64,000 nucleotides of DNA from Streptomyces olivoverticillatus (GCF_014203555.1 NZ_JACHJH010000001.1:978013-1042012), one strand, 5' to 3'. Shown: positions 11,314 to 19,650, numbered from the stretch's first letter. The notes: a model not told the origin generated them from the letters alone. Numbers and translations are program-made.

Positions 11314-11560
11314 AGCGGGAAATTTGCCCACGTGGGCTGGATCGTTACGCTTGCGGCGAGCTGAATGCCCCCGTTTCAGCGACGAGTTCGCAAGCCCGAC
11401 CGAGGCGTACTGCCGCTATCGCGCGCCCTTTTCGAGCCCCCGCACGCCCATTTCATGCATCTGGCTGAAATGCATCGCATGGGGAGACACTTCGAGACCC
11501 CGGGGTGACGGCGCTCACCAAGGCAGTCATCCCGGCACCGCAGTACGGAAAGGAAAGGCC

Positions 11561-11914
11561 ATGCGCTCCAAACGATCCCGCATCGCCGTCATCGGCGCCG
11601 CGACCGTCCTGGCCGTCACCGGCACGATGACGATGACCGCCTCCGCCCACGCGGATGCCTGCCCGGCGAGCAGGTTCTGCAGTTTCAGCCAGACGTTCTA
11701 CCGCGGCGCGGAGGAAGTCGACAACCCGCCGGCGGACACGTGCGTCACCACGCACGTCGACGAGGCAGCGCACTCGACGGAGAACAACACGACGCACCTG
11801 GCGGTCCTCTTCCTGGACCGCAACTGCACGATCCCGAGCGGCGCACAGGTTCAGCCACTGTCGAACATGCCGGTCGACGTTTACCGCTCGTTCCGGCTCG
11901 ACGCCACGGGCTGA
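11561..11914 (+). CDS. Small secreted protein, possible peptidase inhibitor I36-like
   Basis: A 117-residue exported protein. The signal peptide covers about 30 residues (RSKRSR, hydrophobic core, ASAHA-DA cleavage). The mature ~85 residues begin CPASRFCSFSQ, the spacing seen in small beta/gamma-crystallin-like peptidase-inhibitor I36 proteins of Streptomyces, with two further Cys (DTC, RNC) for disulfides. GGAAAGGAAAGG immediately before the ATG is a strong ribosome site. Inhibitor function is inference from the cysteine pattern. Confidence 0.75.
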   Translation: MRSKRSRIAVIGAATVLAVTGTMTMTASAHADACPASRFCSFSQTFYRGAEEVDNPPADTCVTTHVDEAAHSTENNTTHLAVLFLDRNCTIPSGAQVQPLSNMPVDVYRSFRLDATG

Positions 11915-11977
11915 GGCCCGGGATCACCCCCGCCCAACGGCCCCGCGGGACGGCTCTCCGCCCCGCGGGGCCTCCGG

Positions 11978-13318
11978 CTACGCCAGGAGCGAGGCTGGGG
12001 TGACGAGGCGGGCGCGCTCGTAGAGGGCGCGGGCGGCGGGGTTTTTGAGGTGGGGGCGGAGCAGGCCGAACATGGTTTGAACACGCTGGTCGACCCGCCC
12101 GCTCTGCACCAACGGGTACTCATCCAGGGCTTCATTCCACGTGGCACATGCAGCTTCCAAGTGCCCTACTTGCATCTGGAATTCACCGAGCATGGCTCGC
12201 TCTTTGACTCGCGTCCGGCGGTAGACGTCGTAGCAAAGCCTGTCGGATTCCTTCATCGCTTCGACTGCCCCCGGCAGGTCGCCCAACTCATGGCGCACCT
12301 GACTGATGTGGTAATGCAGGGACGAAGGGTCGTACGACCCGAACGCCTTCTCTCGCGACTCCGCCTTCTCCATGGCAGCCTCTGCCTCCTTGAGGTACAG
12401 CAAGGCAACGTTGCGATCGCCTGTTTGCGCAGCAGAATGTGCCTGCTGTCCGGCGAGGAAGGCGCGCATGCGTGGTCCGGCCTGCGGAGATGCGGCCGCG
12501 GCAGCATCAGCCAGGCGCAGCGCCTCGGGCCCGTGCCCCAGATCGACGGCTTGCACGCTCATCCCCCGCAATGTGGTGCAGTACGTCAGATGGTCCTCCG
12601 ATGCCCCGGCAAGCTGCAAAGCCTTGAGGTAGTACTGCTGGGCCAAGCCCTGCAAGCCTTCGTCAACCGCCATATATCCGGTCAGGTAGCAGAGATCCGA
12701 GGCCGCCGACATCATCGCCTTGCGCACCGGCTCGGGCGCATCCGCCTTGAGGTACGGGGCCACGGTGTTGACGAGGAATGCCGCGGCCATGGGCCGGGCG
12801 TGGCGGCCACCGAACAGGTCGTCGAGTTCCGAGACACGCTCGGTCATCGCAATGACCATGTCGACCTCGGCCATTCCTATGCGCTGAGTCCGCCCCGTCT
12901 GCACCGCTTCCATCCGCCCGACCACGTCAGGCCAGTTGGGCACGGCCAAGGCGACCGAGAACAGGCTCGCCCCGATGACACTGCGCCGGGACGGGTCCAT
13001 GTCCTGCCTCCCGAGGTCGACAAGCCCCTCCACCGTACCGGGACTGGCGTTCGACTGGTCGGTTGGCGAGGAGAAGCCCGCCTCGCGGTGGGTGACAGGC
13101 CGCTGCAACCTGCGCGAGAGGGCTTCGACGACGACTGGCTGCACCTCCGGACGCGGCAGATGGCCCTTGAGCCACTGGTGAACGGATGGCTCCCGGTACC
13201 GGAGGGGCGTTCCGCGCTCGGTGCCGATGCGGTTCACCTCCTGGGCGAACTGGCGCAGCGTCCACTTCGTTTCGCGGTACAGCCGATCAAGGCCGACGTT
13301 CGGTGCCGGTGCGCCCAT
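11978..13318 (-). CDS. XRE-like regulator with TPR-type C-terminal domain
   Basis: A 446-residue transcriptional regulator. The first ~80 residues form a helix-turn-helix region (LRQFAQEVNRIGTERG ... EPSVHQWLKGHLPRP) and the remaining ~350 residues are helical TPR-like repeats (for example YLKALQLAGASEDHLTYC, ALLYLKEAEAAMEKAE). Such HTH-TPR proteins are abundant in streptomycetes, often next to small genes in accessory DNA, and may sense peptides. ATG at 13318 follows GAGTTGAGGG. It is divergent from the gene at 13460; a 9-bp tandem repeat in the gap is a candidate operator. Confidence 0.88.
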   Translation of the reverse strand: MGAPAPNVGLDRLYRETKWTLRQFAQEVNRIGTERGTPLRYREPSVHQWLKGHLPRPEVQPVVVEALSRRLQRPVTHREAGFSSPTDQSNASPGTVEGLVDLGRQDMDPSRRSVIGASLFSVALAVPNWPDVVGRMEAVQTGRTQRIGMAEVDMVIAMTERVSELDDLFGGRHARPMAAAFLVNTVAPYLKADAPEPVRKAMMSAASDLCYLTGYMAVDEGLQGLAQQYYLKALQLAGASEDHLTYCTTLRGMSVQAVDLGHGPEALRLADAAAAASPQAGPRMRAFLAGQQAHSAAQTGDRNVALLYLKEAEAAMEKAESREKAFGSYDPSSLHYHISQVRHELGDLPGAVEAMKESDRLCYDVYRRTRVKERAMLGEFQMQVGHLEAACATWNEALDEYPLVQSGRVDQRVQTMFGLLRPHLKNPAARALYERARLVTPASLLA

Positions 13319-13345
13319 GGGCCCTCAACTCCTCGCACGCTCGCG

Positions 13346-13363
13346 GCTCTTAAAGCTCTTAAA
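13346..13363. repeat. Tandem 9-bp repeat GCTCTTAAA in divergent promoter region
   Basis: Two perfect head-to-tail copies of GCTCTTAAA in the 141-bp gap between the XRE/TPR regulator and the divergent gene at 13460. The A+T-rich repeat stands out from the surrounding DNA and could be an operator or carry a -10 element for the regulator gene. Confidence 0.55.
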
Positions 13364-13459
13364 TCCTGCCGCCGTGCCAACGGTACCGCCGTGCGTAGCC
13401 GTCGGGTTACCTAAAGCGAGGGCAGAGCCCCGACCCGCACCCGAGAGGAGAGTGCAACA

Positions 13460-14047
13460 GTGAACGCAACCCTTGCCCGCCCCGCCCCCGAGAAGGTGGC
13501 GGAGCGAGCCCGCGAGATCCTGTCGGCCATCGAGGCCGACCCGGAGTTCGAGCGTCTGCGCACCGGCTGCGCCAAGTACGACAAGGACTGGCAGAGCTTC
13601 ACGGGCTACGCACTCGTCGACGGCTTCGACGTCGAGAAGGACACCGTCCCCCTCTTCCCCGATGCCCTGCGGGCCATGGCCATCAAGTCGGCCGTCTTCG
13701 AGATGACGGACGGCGACGAATACGCCGCCGAAGTCCCCGTTCCCGTTCCGGTGGACGAGATGATCCATGCGCTGGCCGCCCAGTTCACGGTGTTGAGCCG
13801 GGTGCAGGAGCGGACCGGCATCCTCTTCGTGCATGCCACCGACCGCGAGGAAATCGGTGGTTGGGACCACGGGGATTACACGCACCAGGTCTACCGGGCC
13901 GCGTGGGGGCCGGTGAACGAGCGGTTCTGGCTCGGTAAGCAGGAGACGGCCGCCCGGCGTGCTGCCGTTGTCGAGAAGTACCGACAGCTGGGCATCTTCG
14001 AAGGCGGGCGCAGGTTCGCCCCCGGCTTCGCCACGGCCGCCGCCTAG
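13460..14047 (+). CDS. Unrecognised cytosolic protein
   Basis: A 195-residue soluble protein, no signal peptide or membrane segment. The GTG start follows GAGAGGAGAG. It is acidic in the middle, with a mixed alpha/beta pattern (ILFVHATDREEIGGW, QVYRAAWGPVNERFWLG) and a helical C-terminus. I cannot assign a family. It is divergent from the XRE/TPR regulator and its last codons overlap the convergent gene at 14044 by four bases, which makes it a likely target or partner of that regulator. Confidence 0.65.
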   Translation: MNATLARPAPEKVAERAREILSAIEADPEFERLRTGCAKYDKDWQSFTGYALVDGFDVEKDTVPLFPDALRAMAIKSAVFEMTDGDEYAAEVPVPVPVDEMIHALAAQFTVLSRVQERTGILFVHATDREEIGGWDHGDYTHQVYRAAWGPVNERFWLGKQETAARRAAVVEKYRQLGIFEGGRRFAPGFATAAA

Positions 14048-14445
14048 CCAAGTGCGCGGCGCAGCGTCGTGACGACGTCCACGCCCGGGAAAGCGCGCGG
14101 AATCTCGGTCGCGGCCTGCTCGATCAACAATTCGAGCATTCCCGGCGCTGCGCTGTGCAGCACTCCGCGGAGATACGACTCAAGCTCCGCGACATCACCT
14201 GGCAATTCGAGCTCGCCCGTCAGAGGCACCCCGTCGCTCTTGTACCGGCCCGTAGGAATGCCGACCTTGTGCGGGTGCACACAGACGGGCACCCCGGACC
14301 GCGTATAGCGATGGCCGTCGGCCGGGTCGAACGGACAGTCGTCCGAGGGACGGTCCTGCACGTCGAACTCTCCGAGAGGAAGACGGCGCGAGGGGCAAAT
14401 GCCGCACGCCGGGTGCTCGTCGCTTCTGACGAATGCCTCAGCCAT
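14044..14445 (-). CDS. Unrecognised small protein with Cys/His cluster
   Basis: A 133-residue protein starting MAEAFVRSDEHPACGICPS. Cysteines and histidines (CGIC, DDC, VCVHPH) in the first 65 residues suggest a small metal-binding fold, followed by an acidic helical second half (ELESYLRGVLHS, LELLIEQAATEIP). Family not recognised. The start at 14445 was chosen because the upstream in-frame extension overlaps the divergent gene at 14517 and looks arginine-rich and non-coding. Confidence 0.6.
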   Translation of the reverse strand: MAEAFVRSDEHPACGICPSRRLPLGEFDVQDRPSDDCPFDPADGHRYTRSGVPVCVHPHKVGIPTGRYKSDGVPLTGELELPGDVAELESYLRGVLHSAAPGMLELLIEQAATEIPRAFPGVDVVTTLRRALG

Positions 14446-14516
14446 GCCACCCGAGCGTAGGCCGCCGATGGCCCGTGCCGGGGCAGCCCGCTCCAAGAAC
14501 CCCCGAAGGGAACACC

Positions 14517-14924
14517 GTGCACGACACCGCCATGCCGCATCCGAACCCCGACGCCGACAGCGGGCCACCGGGCCCGATGACATACCGGCCCGGCGCCTTC
14601 GTCATCGACACACGTACCGCCACGCTCGTGCAAGTCATGGGCCACCTGGGGCCCCATGTACAGGTGAGACAGCCCGGTGGTGGGCGGGAGTGGGACGTGC
14701 CGCCCGAGGTGTTGCGGCTGGCCGGGCGGGAGGAGCGGGAGGCCGCGGGGATCCGGGGCTCCGATTCCACCTCGCCCGTCGGGTGCGCCGAGTGTGCCGC
14801 CCTCGAAGCCAACCGCCGGGCGGCGGCCTCCGTGGGCGACCAGGCCATGCTCGTGGACACCACCATCGCCGTACGCAGTCACTTCCGTACCGCGCACCTG
14901 CTGCCGAAAGAGAACGCGTGGTGA
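14517..14924 (+). CDS. Conserved small protein of XRE-associated type
   Basis: A 135-residue protein. GTG at 14517 follows GAAGGG at six bases. The core (PGAFVIDTRTATLVQVMG ... GPHVQV ... GGGREWDVPPEVLRLA) is a small beta-rich module that recurs in streptomycete genomes beside XRE regulators and lantibiotic-like or natural-product genes; function unknown. The C-terminal half has CAEC, a conserved EANRRAAA helix and a final His. It overlaps the next gene by four bases (GTGA), so the two are translationally coupled. A truncated relative lies at 48972. Confidence 0.7.
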   Translation: MHDTAMPHPNPDADSGPPGPMTYRPGAFVIDTRTATLVQVMGHLGPHVQVRQPGGGREWDVPPEVLRLAGREEREAAGIRGSDSTSPVGCAECAALEANRRAAASVGDQAMLVDTTIAVRSHFRTAHLLPKENAW

Positions 14925-15130
14925 CCGGCTGTCCGCACCGGTGGACGCGGAACGGGGGCGAGGCCCAGTGCGACGGGTGCGGGACCCGGCGGTTCAGCAG
15001 CTACGCCGCCGTGCGGCCGCCGGGGCTGCCGGTCGTCGTCACGCCGTCCGTCGCTGCCCGGCGGGCCGCTGACCGCCGGGCAGCCATGGTGATCTCACGG
15101 ACGGGCCGGTGGGGCAGACGGTGGCCCTGA
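14921..15130 (+). CDS. Small zinc-ribbon-like protein (DUF6255-like)
   Basis: A 69-residue basic protein starting VTGCPHRW, coupled to the previous gene by a GTGA overlap. It has a CPH...CDGCG arrangement that could bind zinc, followed by RRFSSYAAVRPPG. From memory this resembles the DUF6255 family annotated near natural-product genes, but I cannot verify the number. Its 3' end abuts the convergent lipoprotein gene with a 2-bp gap. Confidence 0.6.
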   Translation: MTGCPHRWTRNGGEAQCDGCGTRRFSSYAAVRPPGLPVVVTPSVAARRAADRRAAMVISRTGRWGRRWP

Positions 15131-15132
15131 CC

Positions 15133-15873
15133 TCACTCGTCGTCCGAGTCCTTCTGTTCCTGCTTCGAGGCCTTCTTGTCCTTCGAGTCCTTCGAGTCCT
15201 GGATGCCCAGGGACGACAGCGCCGTCGTCCAGTCCTTCGCGATGGCCTGCTGGGCCTTGACCAGGTCCGTCTTGCCCGAGCAGATCGCGTTCTTGAGCTT
15301 CGTCTCGACGACGTCCTTCGGGTTGTTCGGGCCCGCGCCCGCCTTGTGCCCGGGGGACGGCGGCTCGACCCAGAGGTTGCGCGGGTCATTGGGGTCGCCG
15401 CCCAGCTGGAGGCTGATCAGGTGGTCGTACTCGGCCTCGCGCATCGCGCCCTTGTAACCGTAGGAGGCCGCGTTCGCGGTCTTCTCCCGGCTGGTGATGT
15501 TCGTGGGCGGCCGGATGTCCGAGGTGTAGCCGCTGCGGCAGATGGTGGTCTTCAAGGTGGCCTGGGTGACCTTGGGGTTGGTCGCCCCCGGCGAGCACTT
15601 GGCGTCGGGGAGGGGCTCCTTGTCGGCCGTGTAGCGGTAGTGGCAGGTGCCCGGATCGGGCTGCTTCTGCACGGTGTACGCCGGCTGCGGGCCCGGGCCC
15701 GCGGGTATGGCACCGGACCCCGAAGGGGCGGCGCCCGAGGGGGCCGGGGCGCCGGACTGGCCCTTGGACTCGGTCTTCTTGGCACCGGAGTCCGAGGAAC
15801 ACCCGGTGGCGGTGACGGCTATGACGGTGGCGGCGGCCGCCGCAAGTATGCTCCAGCGGGGGGCGATTGACAT
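15133..15873 (-). CDS. Lipoprotein with HNH-nuclease-like domain
   Basis: A 246-residue exported lipoprotein: signal peptide with lipobox TATGC-SS (Cys 25), then a Ser/Pro/Gly-rich linker to about residue 70, then a domain with EYDHLISLQLGGDPNDP and NLWVEP. The DH...LGG...N...NLW pattern is that of the beta-beta-alpha metal HNH fold seen in many actinobacterial secreted proteins, where the final catalytic His is often degenerate. The C-terminus is a highly charged Lys/Asp/Ser tail. A cell-surface nuclease or a binding-only derivative are both possible. Co-directional with otsB, 111 bp away. Confidence 0.75.
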   Translation of the reverse strand: MSIAPRWSILAAAAATVIAVTATGCSSDSGAKKTESKGQSGAPAPSGAAPSGSGAIPAGPGPQPAYTVQKQPDPGTCHYRYTADKEPLPDAKCSPGATNPKVTQATLKTTICRSGYTSDIRPPTNITSREKTANAASYGYKGAMREAEYDHLISLQLGGDPNDPRNLWVEPPSPGHKAGAGPNNPKDVVETKLKNAICSGKTDLVKAQQAIAKDWTTALSSLGIQDSKDSKDKKASKQEQKDSDDE

Positions 15874-15984
15874 GCGTCATGTCTACCCGGCGGGTGCCGC
15901 GGGGCAGGCACCGGGGTGGAAGCGGTTCCGCTTCCCGCACAGCGGAGAGCGCACGGCGCACGCCCCGGCGCGGAAGCGCGCCGC

Positions 15985-16827
15985 TCAGCTCGACAGCCGG
16001 TCCGCCAGCCCCTCCAGCAGCCCGACGACGCCCGTCGGCCCGTCCACGACGACATCCGCCCGCTCCGCGAGCACCGCGACCTCCTGACTGCCGCTGCACA
16101 CGAGCACCCCCGGCACACCCTCCGCCCGCAGCTTCTCCACCGCGGCGAAGGCAGCCAGGTCACCGAGGTCGTCACCGGCGTAGAGGACCGCGGAGGCGCC
16201 CGACTCGCGGACGTAGTCGGCCAGGGCGACGCCCTTGTCCATGCCCGGCGGACGCAGCTCCAGGACCAGGCGGCCCGGCTCGACGATCAGGCCGTGCCGC
16301 GCGGCGAGCTCCGTCAGCGGCACGCGCAGGGCGTCGTACGCGGCCTGCGGATCCGCCGCACGCCGGGTGTGCACGCCGATGGCCCGGCCCTTGTCCTCCA
16401 CCCATGTGCCCTGCCAGGCGCCGGATTCGTCCAGGACGCCGGGAAGCTCCGCCTGGACGGCGGCGACGCCCGGATGCGGCGCGGGAGCGGTGACGGTGCC
16501 GCTGACCGCGTCCCACCGCTCGGCCCCGTAGTGGCCGAGGACGACGAGGTGCTCAAGCCCCTTGACCCCGGCGAAGCCGCCGTAGCGCACCGCGACCCCG
16601 GCCGGGCGGCCGGTGATCACGGCGACGGAGCCCAGGTGCGGCGCGAGCCGGGCCAGGGCCGGCACGGTGCCGGGGTGGGCCCGCGCCTGCTCGGGGTCCG
16701 GCACGATCTCGGCGAGGGTGCCGTCGAAGTCGAGCGCGACGATCGCCCCTGCGGGCCGCGCCAGCAGCGCGGCGAGGCCGTCCCGGCCTGCGGATGTCAC
16801 GGGTTCCGGAAGCGGATGGCTGCCCAT
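15985..16827 (-). CDS. otsB: Trehalose-6-phosphate phosphatase
   Basis: A 280-residue HAD-superfamily enzyme hydrolysing trehalose 6-phosphate to trehalose. The nucleophile motif ALDFDGTLAEI is at residues 31-41 (Asp 33), motif II VITGRP follows at about 70, the Lys motif is in RPPGMDKGVAL, and the acidic motif IV is YAGDDLGD. Length fits the family. Together with otsA this completes the OtsAB route, although a 7-kb insertion of unrelated genes separates them. Confidence 0.93.
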   Translation of the reverse strand: MGSHPLPEPVTSAGRDGLAALLARPAGAIVALDFDGTLAEIVPDPEQARAHPGTVPALARLAPHLGSVAVITGRPAGVAVRYGGFAGVKGLEHLVVLGHYGAERWDAVSGTVTAPAPHPGVAAVQAELPGVLDESGAWQGTWVEDKGRAIGVHTRRAADPQAAYDALRVPLTELAARHGLIVEPGRLVLELRPPGMDKGVALADYVRESGASAVLYAGDDLGDLAAFAAVEKLRAEGVPGVLVCSGSQEVAVLAERADVVVDGPTGVVGLLEGLADRLSS

Positions 16828-16877
16828 GGGCCGACCCTACCGGTGCGCCCGCCGCCGGGGTGGGCAGTTGGCACGGC

Positions 16878-17117
16878 TCAGCGGCGCGCCCGCCGCGCCT
16901 CCCGCACCCGCCGCAGCCGGTTGACCGTGACGGGGTCGTGCGCGAGGGCGCGCGGGTCGTCGAGGAGGGCGTTGAGGAGCTGGTAGTAGCGGGTCGGCGT
17001 GATGCCGAGCCGCTCGCGCACGGCGCGCTCCTTGGCGCCGGGGCCGGACCACGACTGCCGCTCCAGGGCGAGCACGGCGCGGGCGCGCTCGGACAGGCCT
17101 TCCTGCTCCTCCTCCAT
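16878..17117 (-). CDS. DUF3263-type small helical protein
   Basis: A 79-residue protein, MEEEQEGLSERARAVLALE at its start. The pattern GAKERAVRERLGITPTRYYQLLNALLDDP is a helix-turn-helix-like segment characteristic of actinobacterial DUF3263 proteins, whose role is unknown; DNA binding is plausible. ATG at 17117 was preferred to a TTG three codons upstream. It lies between the sugar-binding protein and otsB, all on the same strand. Confidence 0.75.
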   Translation of the reverse strand: MEEEQEGLSERARAVLALERQSWSGPGAKERAVRERLGITPTRYYQLLNALLDDPRALAHDPVTVNRLRRVREARRARR

Positions 17118-17127
17118 GTACCCCAAC

Positions 17128-18411
17128 CTAGCGCTGCGGGTCCGCGATCTCCGTGGCGTCCGCCTCGCGCTGGACCTCGCTGAGGATGCCCTCGGGGTCG
17201 CTGTTGGGCTGCACGGCCCCGCCGACCTTCTCCTTGAGCGTCTTGCTGACCTTCGCCCAGGAGGTCTTGTCTGCGGGGTAGAACTCGGCGTTCTCCAGCT
17301 GGGCGAGGAAGGGCCAGAGCTTCTGGTCCGCCCGCAGCTGGGCCATGTCCCGCGACGCGGAGGTCGTCACCGGCAGCAGGTCGTACTGGCCGGTGAAGGC
17401 CAGCACGTTGTCCTTCTGGTAGAGGTAGTTGAGGAAGGTGCCGATCTGGTCGCGGTTGCCGTTCTGCTTGAAGGCCATCATCCAGTCGGCGACGCCCATG
17501 GTCGCCTTGGACTTGCCGGTGCTGCCGGGCAGCGGCGCGGTGTCGTACTTGATGCTCTTGGCCTCGGCCTGCTGCATCAGCGTCGGGTGGCCGTTGAGCA
17601 TGCCGACCTCGCCGCGGCAGAACGCGGCGAAGACTTCCTGCCGGTTGGTGCGGGCGGGGTCGCCGGGGCCGGTGAGGCCCTTGGCGACGAGCTCGTCACG
17701 CAGCCACTTGAAGGCCTTGACGTTCTCGGGCGAGGCGATCGTGTACGCGCCGTTCTTGTCGGTGTAGCCGCCGCCCGCACTGAGCATCCACATCATGGTC
17801 TCGGCCGGCGCCTCCTCGGGGCCCAGCGGCAGACCGAAGGGAATCTTCACGCCCGCGGCCTTGAGCTTGATGGCCGCCGACTGCAGCTCGTCCCAGCTCT
17901 CGGGGGCCTTGAGGATGCCGGCCTTGGCGAAGAGCGTCTTGTTGAAGAAGAGCAGTCGGGTGCTGGAGACGAACGGCAGGCCGTACTGCACCCGGTGCAC
18001 CTCGCCCGCCTTGGAGATCGAGGAGATGAAGTCGGCCTGGGTGGGTATGGAGAGCAGCTGGTCGGCGCTGTAGAGCTTGCCCGCGGCGGCGAAGTCGGCG
18101 TACGCGCCGATCTGCGCCATGTCGGGGGCCTTGCCCGCGGCGACCAGGTCGGCGACCTTCTTGTCGACCTCGGTCCAGCTGTAGACCTCGACGTCGACCT
18201 TGATCTTGCTGTGCTTGGACTCGAATTCGCTGACGAGCGAGTCCCAGTACTTCTTCGAGGTGTTGGCCGGACTGTCACCGTAGTCGGCGGCGATCAGCTT
18301 CAGCTTCTTGGCGCCTCCGGGAGTCGCGCTACCGCACGCCGTCAGCGCCGGCGCCATCGCCGCCGTGGCGGCACCCGCCGCCGTCAGACCCAAGAACCGC
18401 CGCCGCTGCAC
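17128..18411 (-). CDS. Extracellular solute (sugar)-binding lipoprotein
   Basis: A 427-residue ABC-transporter binding protein of the carbohydrate type (cluster 1). It has a twin-arginine signal (RRRFLGLTAAG) ending in the lipobox LTAC-GS, so it should be exported folded and lipid-anchored. The body shows the usual periplasmic-binding-fold features (WTEVDKKVADLVAAGKAPDMAQ, YGLPFVSSTRLLFFNK, GEVGMLNGHP). No permease genes are adjacent, so it is an orphan; MsiK at 49 kb is a likely shared ATPase. Position next to amino-sugar genes suggests GlcNAc, GalNAc or oligosaccharides, which is inference. Start is GTG. Confidence 0.88.
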   Translation of the reverse strand: MQRRRFLGLTAAGAATAAMAPALTACGSATPGGAKKLKLIAADYGDSPANTSKKYWDSLVSEFESKHSKIKVDVEVYSWTEVDKKVADLVAAGKAPDMAQIGAYADFAAAGKLYSADQLLSIPTQADFISSISKAGEVHRVQYGLPFVSSTRLLFFNKTLFAKAGILKAPESWDELQSAAIKLKAAGVKIPFGLPLGPEEAPAETMMWMLSAGGGYTDKNGAYTIASPENVKAFKWLRDELVAKGLTGPGDPARTNRQEVFAAFCRGEVGMLNGHPTLMQQAEAKSIKYDTAPLPGSTGKSKATMGVADWMMAFKQNGNRDQIGTFLNYLYQKDNVLAFTGQYDLLPVTTSASRDMAQLRADQKLWPFLAQLENAEFYPADKTSWAKVSKTLKEKVGGAVQPNSDPEGILSEVQREADATEIADPQR

Positions 18412-18458
18412 TACTGCTACCCACCTTGTGGTTCGTGTTCGCTGTCGCCCCGTACCGA

Positions 18459-18501
18459 AGGGACCGAGAGTCCCTCCCAGGCGAGAGACCGTGAGTCTCT
18501 C
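18459..18501. promoter_or_regulatory. Twin palindromes, probable operators
   Basis: Two similar inverted repeats, AGGGAC-N5-GTCCCT (18459-18475) and GAGAGAC-N5-GTCTCTC (18483-18501), share the core GACCG(A/T)GAGTC. Their centres are 25 bp apart, between the divergent binding-protein and SIS genes. The repeated core suggests two sites for one regulator. Confidence 0.5.
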
Positions 18502-18647
18502 CCGCGCGCCACCTTACGGTCTATGTCTGTGCGATCTCGCTTCGGTATCGCCGTAGCGCTCTTCCCCCAGGTCACAGGGGGCTGCTATGCACGGGACGAC
18601 CGCTCGGCGGCACTTCTCGCCACTTCTCTTCTTAGGAGCAGCAGCGC

Positions 18648-19589
18648 ATGAAGCAGTCCTCTTCTCCCACCTCTCCCACCTCTCTCACCTCTTCCGAACT
18701 GGCGACCCAGCCGGCCTGCTGGCGGCGCGCCGCCGAGGCCGCCGTCCGGGCGGCGGGGCTGCCGCTGCCCGGTGAGCGGGTGGCCGTGACCGGCTGCGGT
18801 ACGTCGTGGTTCATGGCCCAGGCGTACGCGGCGCTGCGGGAGGCCGCCGGGCAGGGCGAGACGGATGCGTTCGCGTCGTCGGAGTTCCCGGCGGCCCGCC
18901 TGGACGGGCGCTACGACCGCGTCGTGGCGATCACCCGGTCCGGTACGACGACGGAGGTGCTGCGGCTGCTGGACGCGCTGCCGGGCACGACGCTCGCCGT
19001 CACCGCCGACCCCGGGACGCCGGTGAAGGACGCGGCGGACGGGCTGGCGGTGCTGGACTGGGCGGACGAGGAGTCGGTGGTGCAGACGCGCTTCGCGACG
19101 ACGGCACTGGCCTTCCTGCGCGCGGGCCTGGAGGCCCACGGGCCGCTGCCCGCGGGGGTGCGGACGGTGGCCGAGGCCGCGGCGCAGGCGGAGGAGGCCG
19201 TGGCCGGGCCGCTGCCCCCCGAGGTGCTCGGTGCGCAGCAGTGGACGTTCCTGGGCACCGGCTGGGCGTACGGCCTGGCCCAGGAGGCGGCCTTGAAGAT
19301 GCGGGAGGCGGCGGGGGCGTGGACGGAGGCGTACCCGGCGATGGAGTACCGGCACGGCCCGGTCGCGATAGCCGCCCCGTCCCGCGTGACCTGGGCCTTC
19401 GGCCCGCTTCCGGCGGGTCTGGCCGAGTCGGTGACGGACGCGGGCGGCACGTTCCTGGGCGCGGAGTCCCGCGACCCGATGGCGGACCTGGTCCGCGCCC
19501 AGCGGCTGGCGGTGGCCGTGGCGCAGGCGCGGGGGCTGGACCCGGACCGTCCGCGGAACCTCACCCGGAGCGTGATCCTCGCCGGATAG
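18648..19589 (+). CDS. SIS-domain sugar isomerase/deaminase (AgaS/GlmS-C-like)
   Basis: A 313-residue protein made of two SIS phosphosugar-binding domains. VTGCGTSWFMAQAYAALRE and ITRSGTTTEVLRLLD (first domain), and FLGTGWAYGLAQEAALKMREAAGAWTEA with EYRHGP (second domain) match the isomerase half of glucosamine-6-phosphate synthase and AgaS. It lacks the glutaminase domain, so it should deaminate or isomerise an amino-sugar phosphate. In the neighbourhood of nagK, nagA, a PfkB kinase and an aldolase, an AgaS-like galactosamine-6-phosphate deaminase is one possibility and a GlcN-6-P deaminase another. AGGAG lies ten bases before the ATG. Confidence 0.87.
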   Translation: MKQSSSPTSPTSLTSSELATQPACWRRAAEAAVRAAGLPLPGERVAVTGCGTSWFMAQAYAALREAAGQGETDAFASSEFPAARLDGRYDRVVAITRSGTTTEVLRLLDALPGTTLAVTADPGTPVKDAADGLAVLDWADEESVVQTRFATTALAFLRAGLEAHGPLPAGVRTVAEAAAQAEEAVAGPLPPEVLGAQQWTFLGTGWAYGLAQEAALKMREAAGAWTEAYPAMEYRHGPVAIAAPSRVTWAFGPLPAGLAESVTDAGGTFLGAESRDPMADLVRAQRLAVAVAQARGLDPDRPRNLTRSVILAG

Positions 19590-19650
19590 GCCGCTCCGCG
19601 CTCGGGGTGGGCCCCGGTTGCCCCGTATCGGGCGTGCCCGGAGGTGCTTC

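Noticed and set aside
8837..15873. Prophage or integrative element between otsA and otsB
   Set aside because: No integrase, transposase, phage structural gene or flanking att repeat is visible, so only a generic accessory island is claimed.
18514..18527. Possible second dre (TTACGGTCTATGTC) before the SIS gene
   Set aside because: Only the GGTCTA half matches the DasR consensus; the other half is too degenerate.
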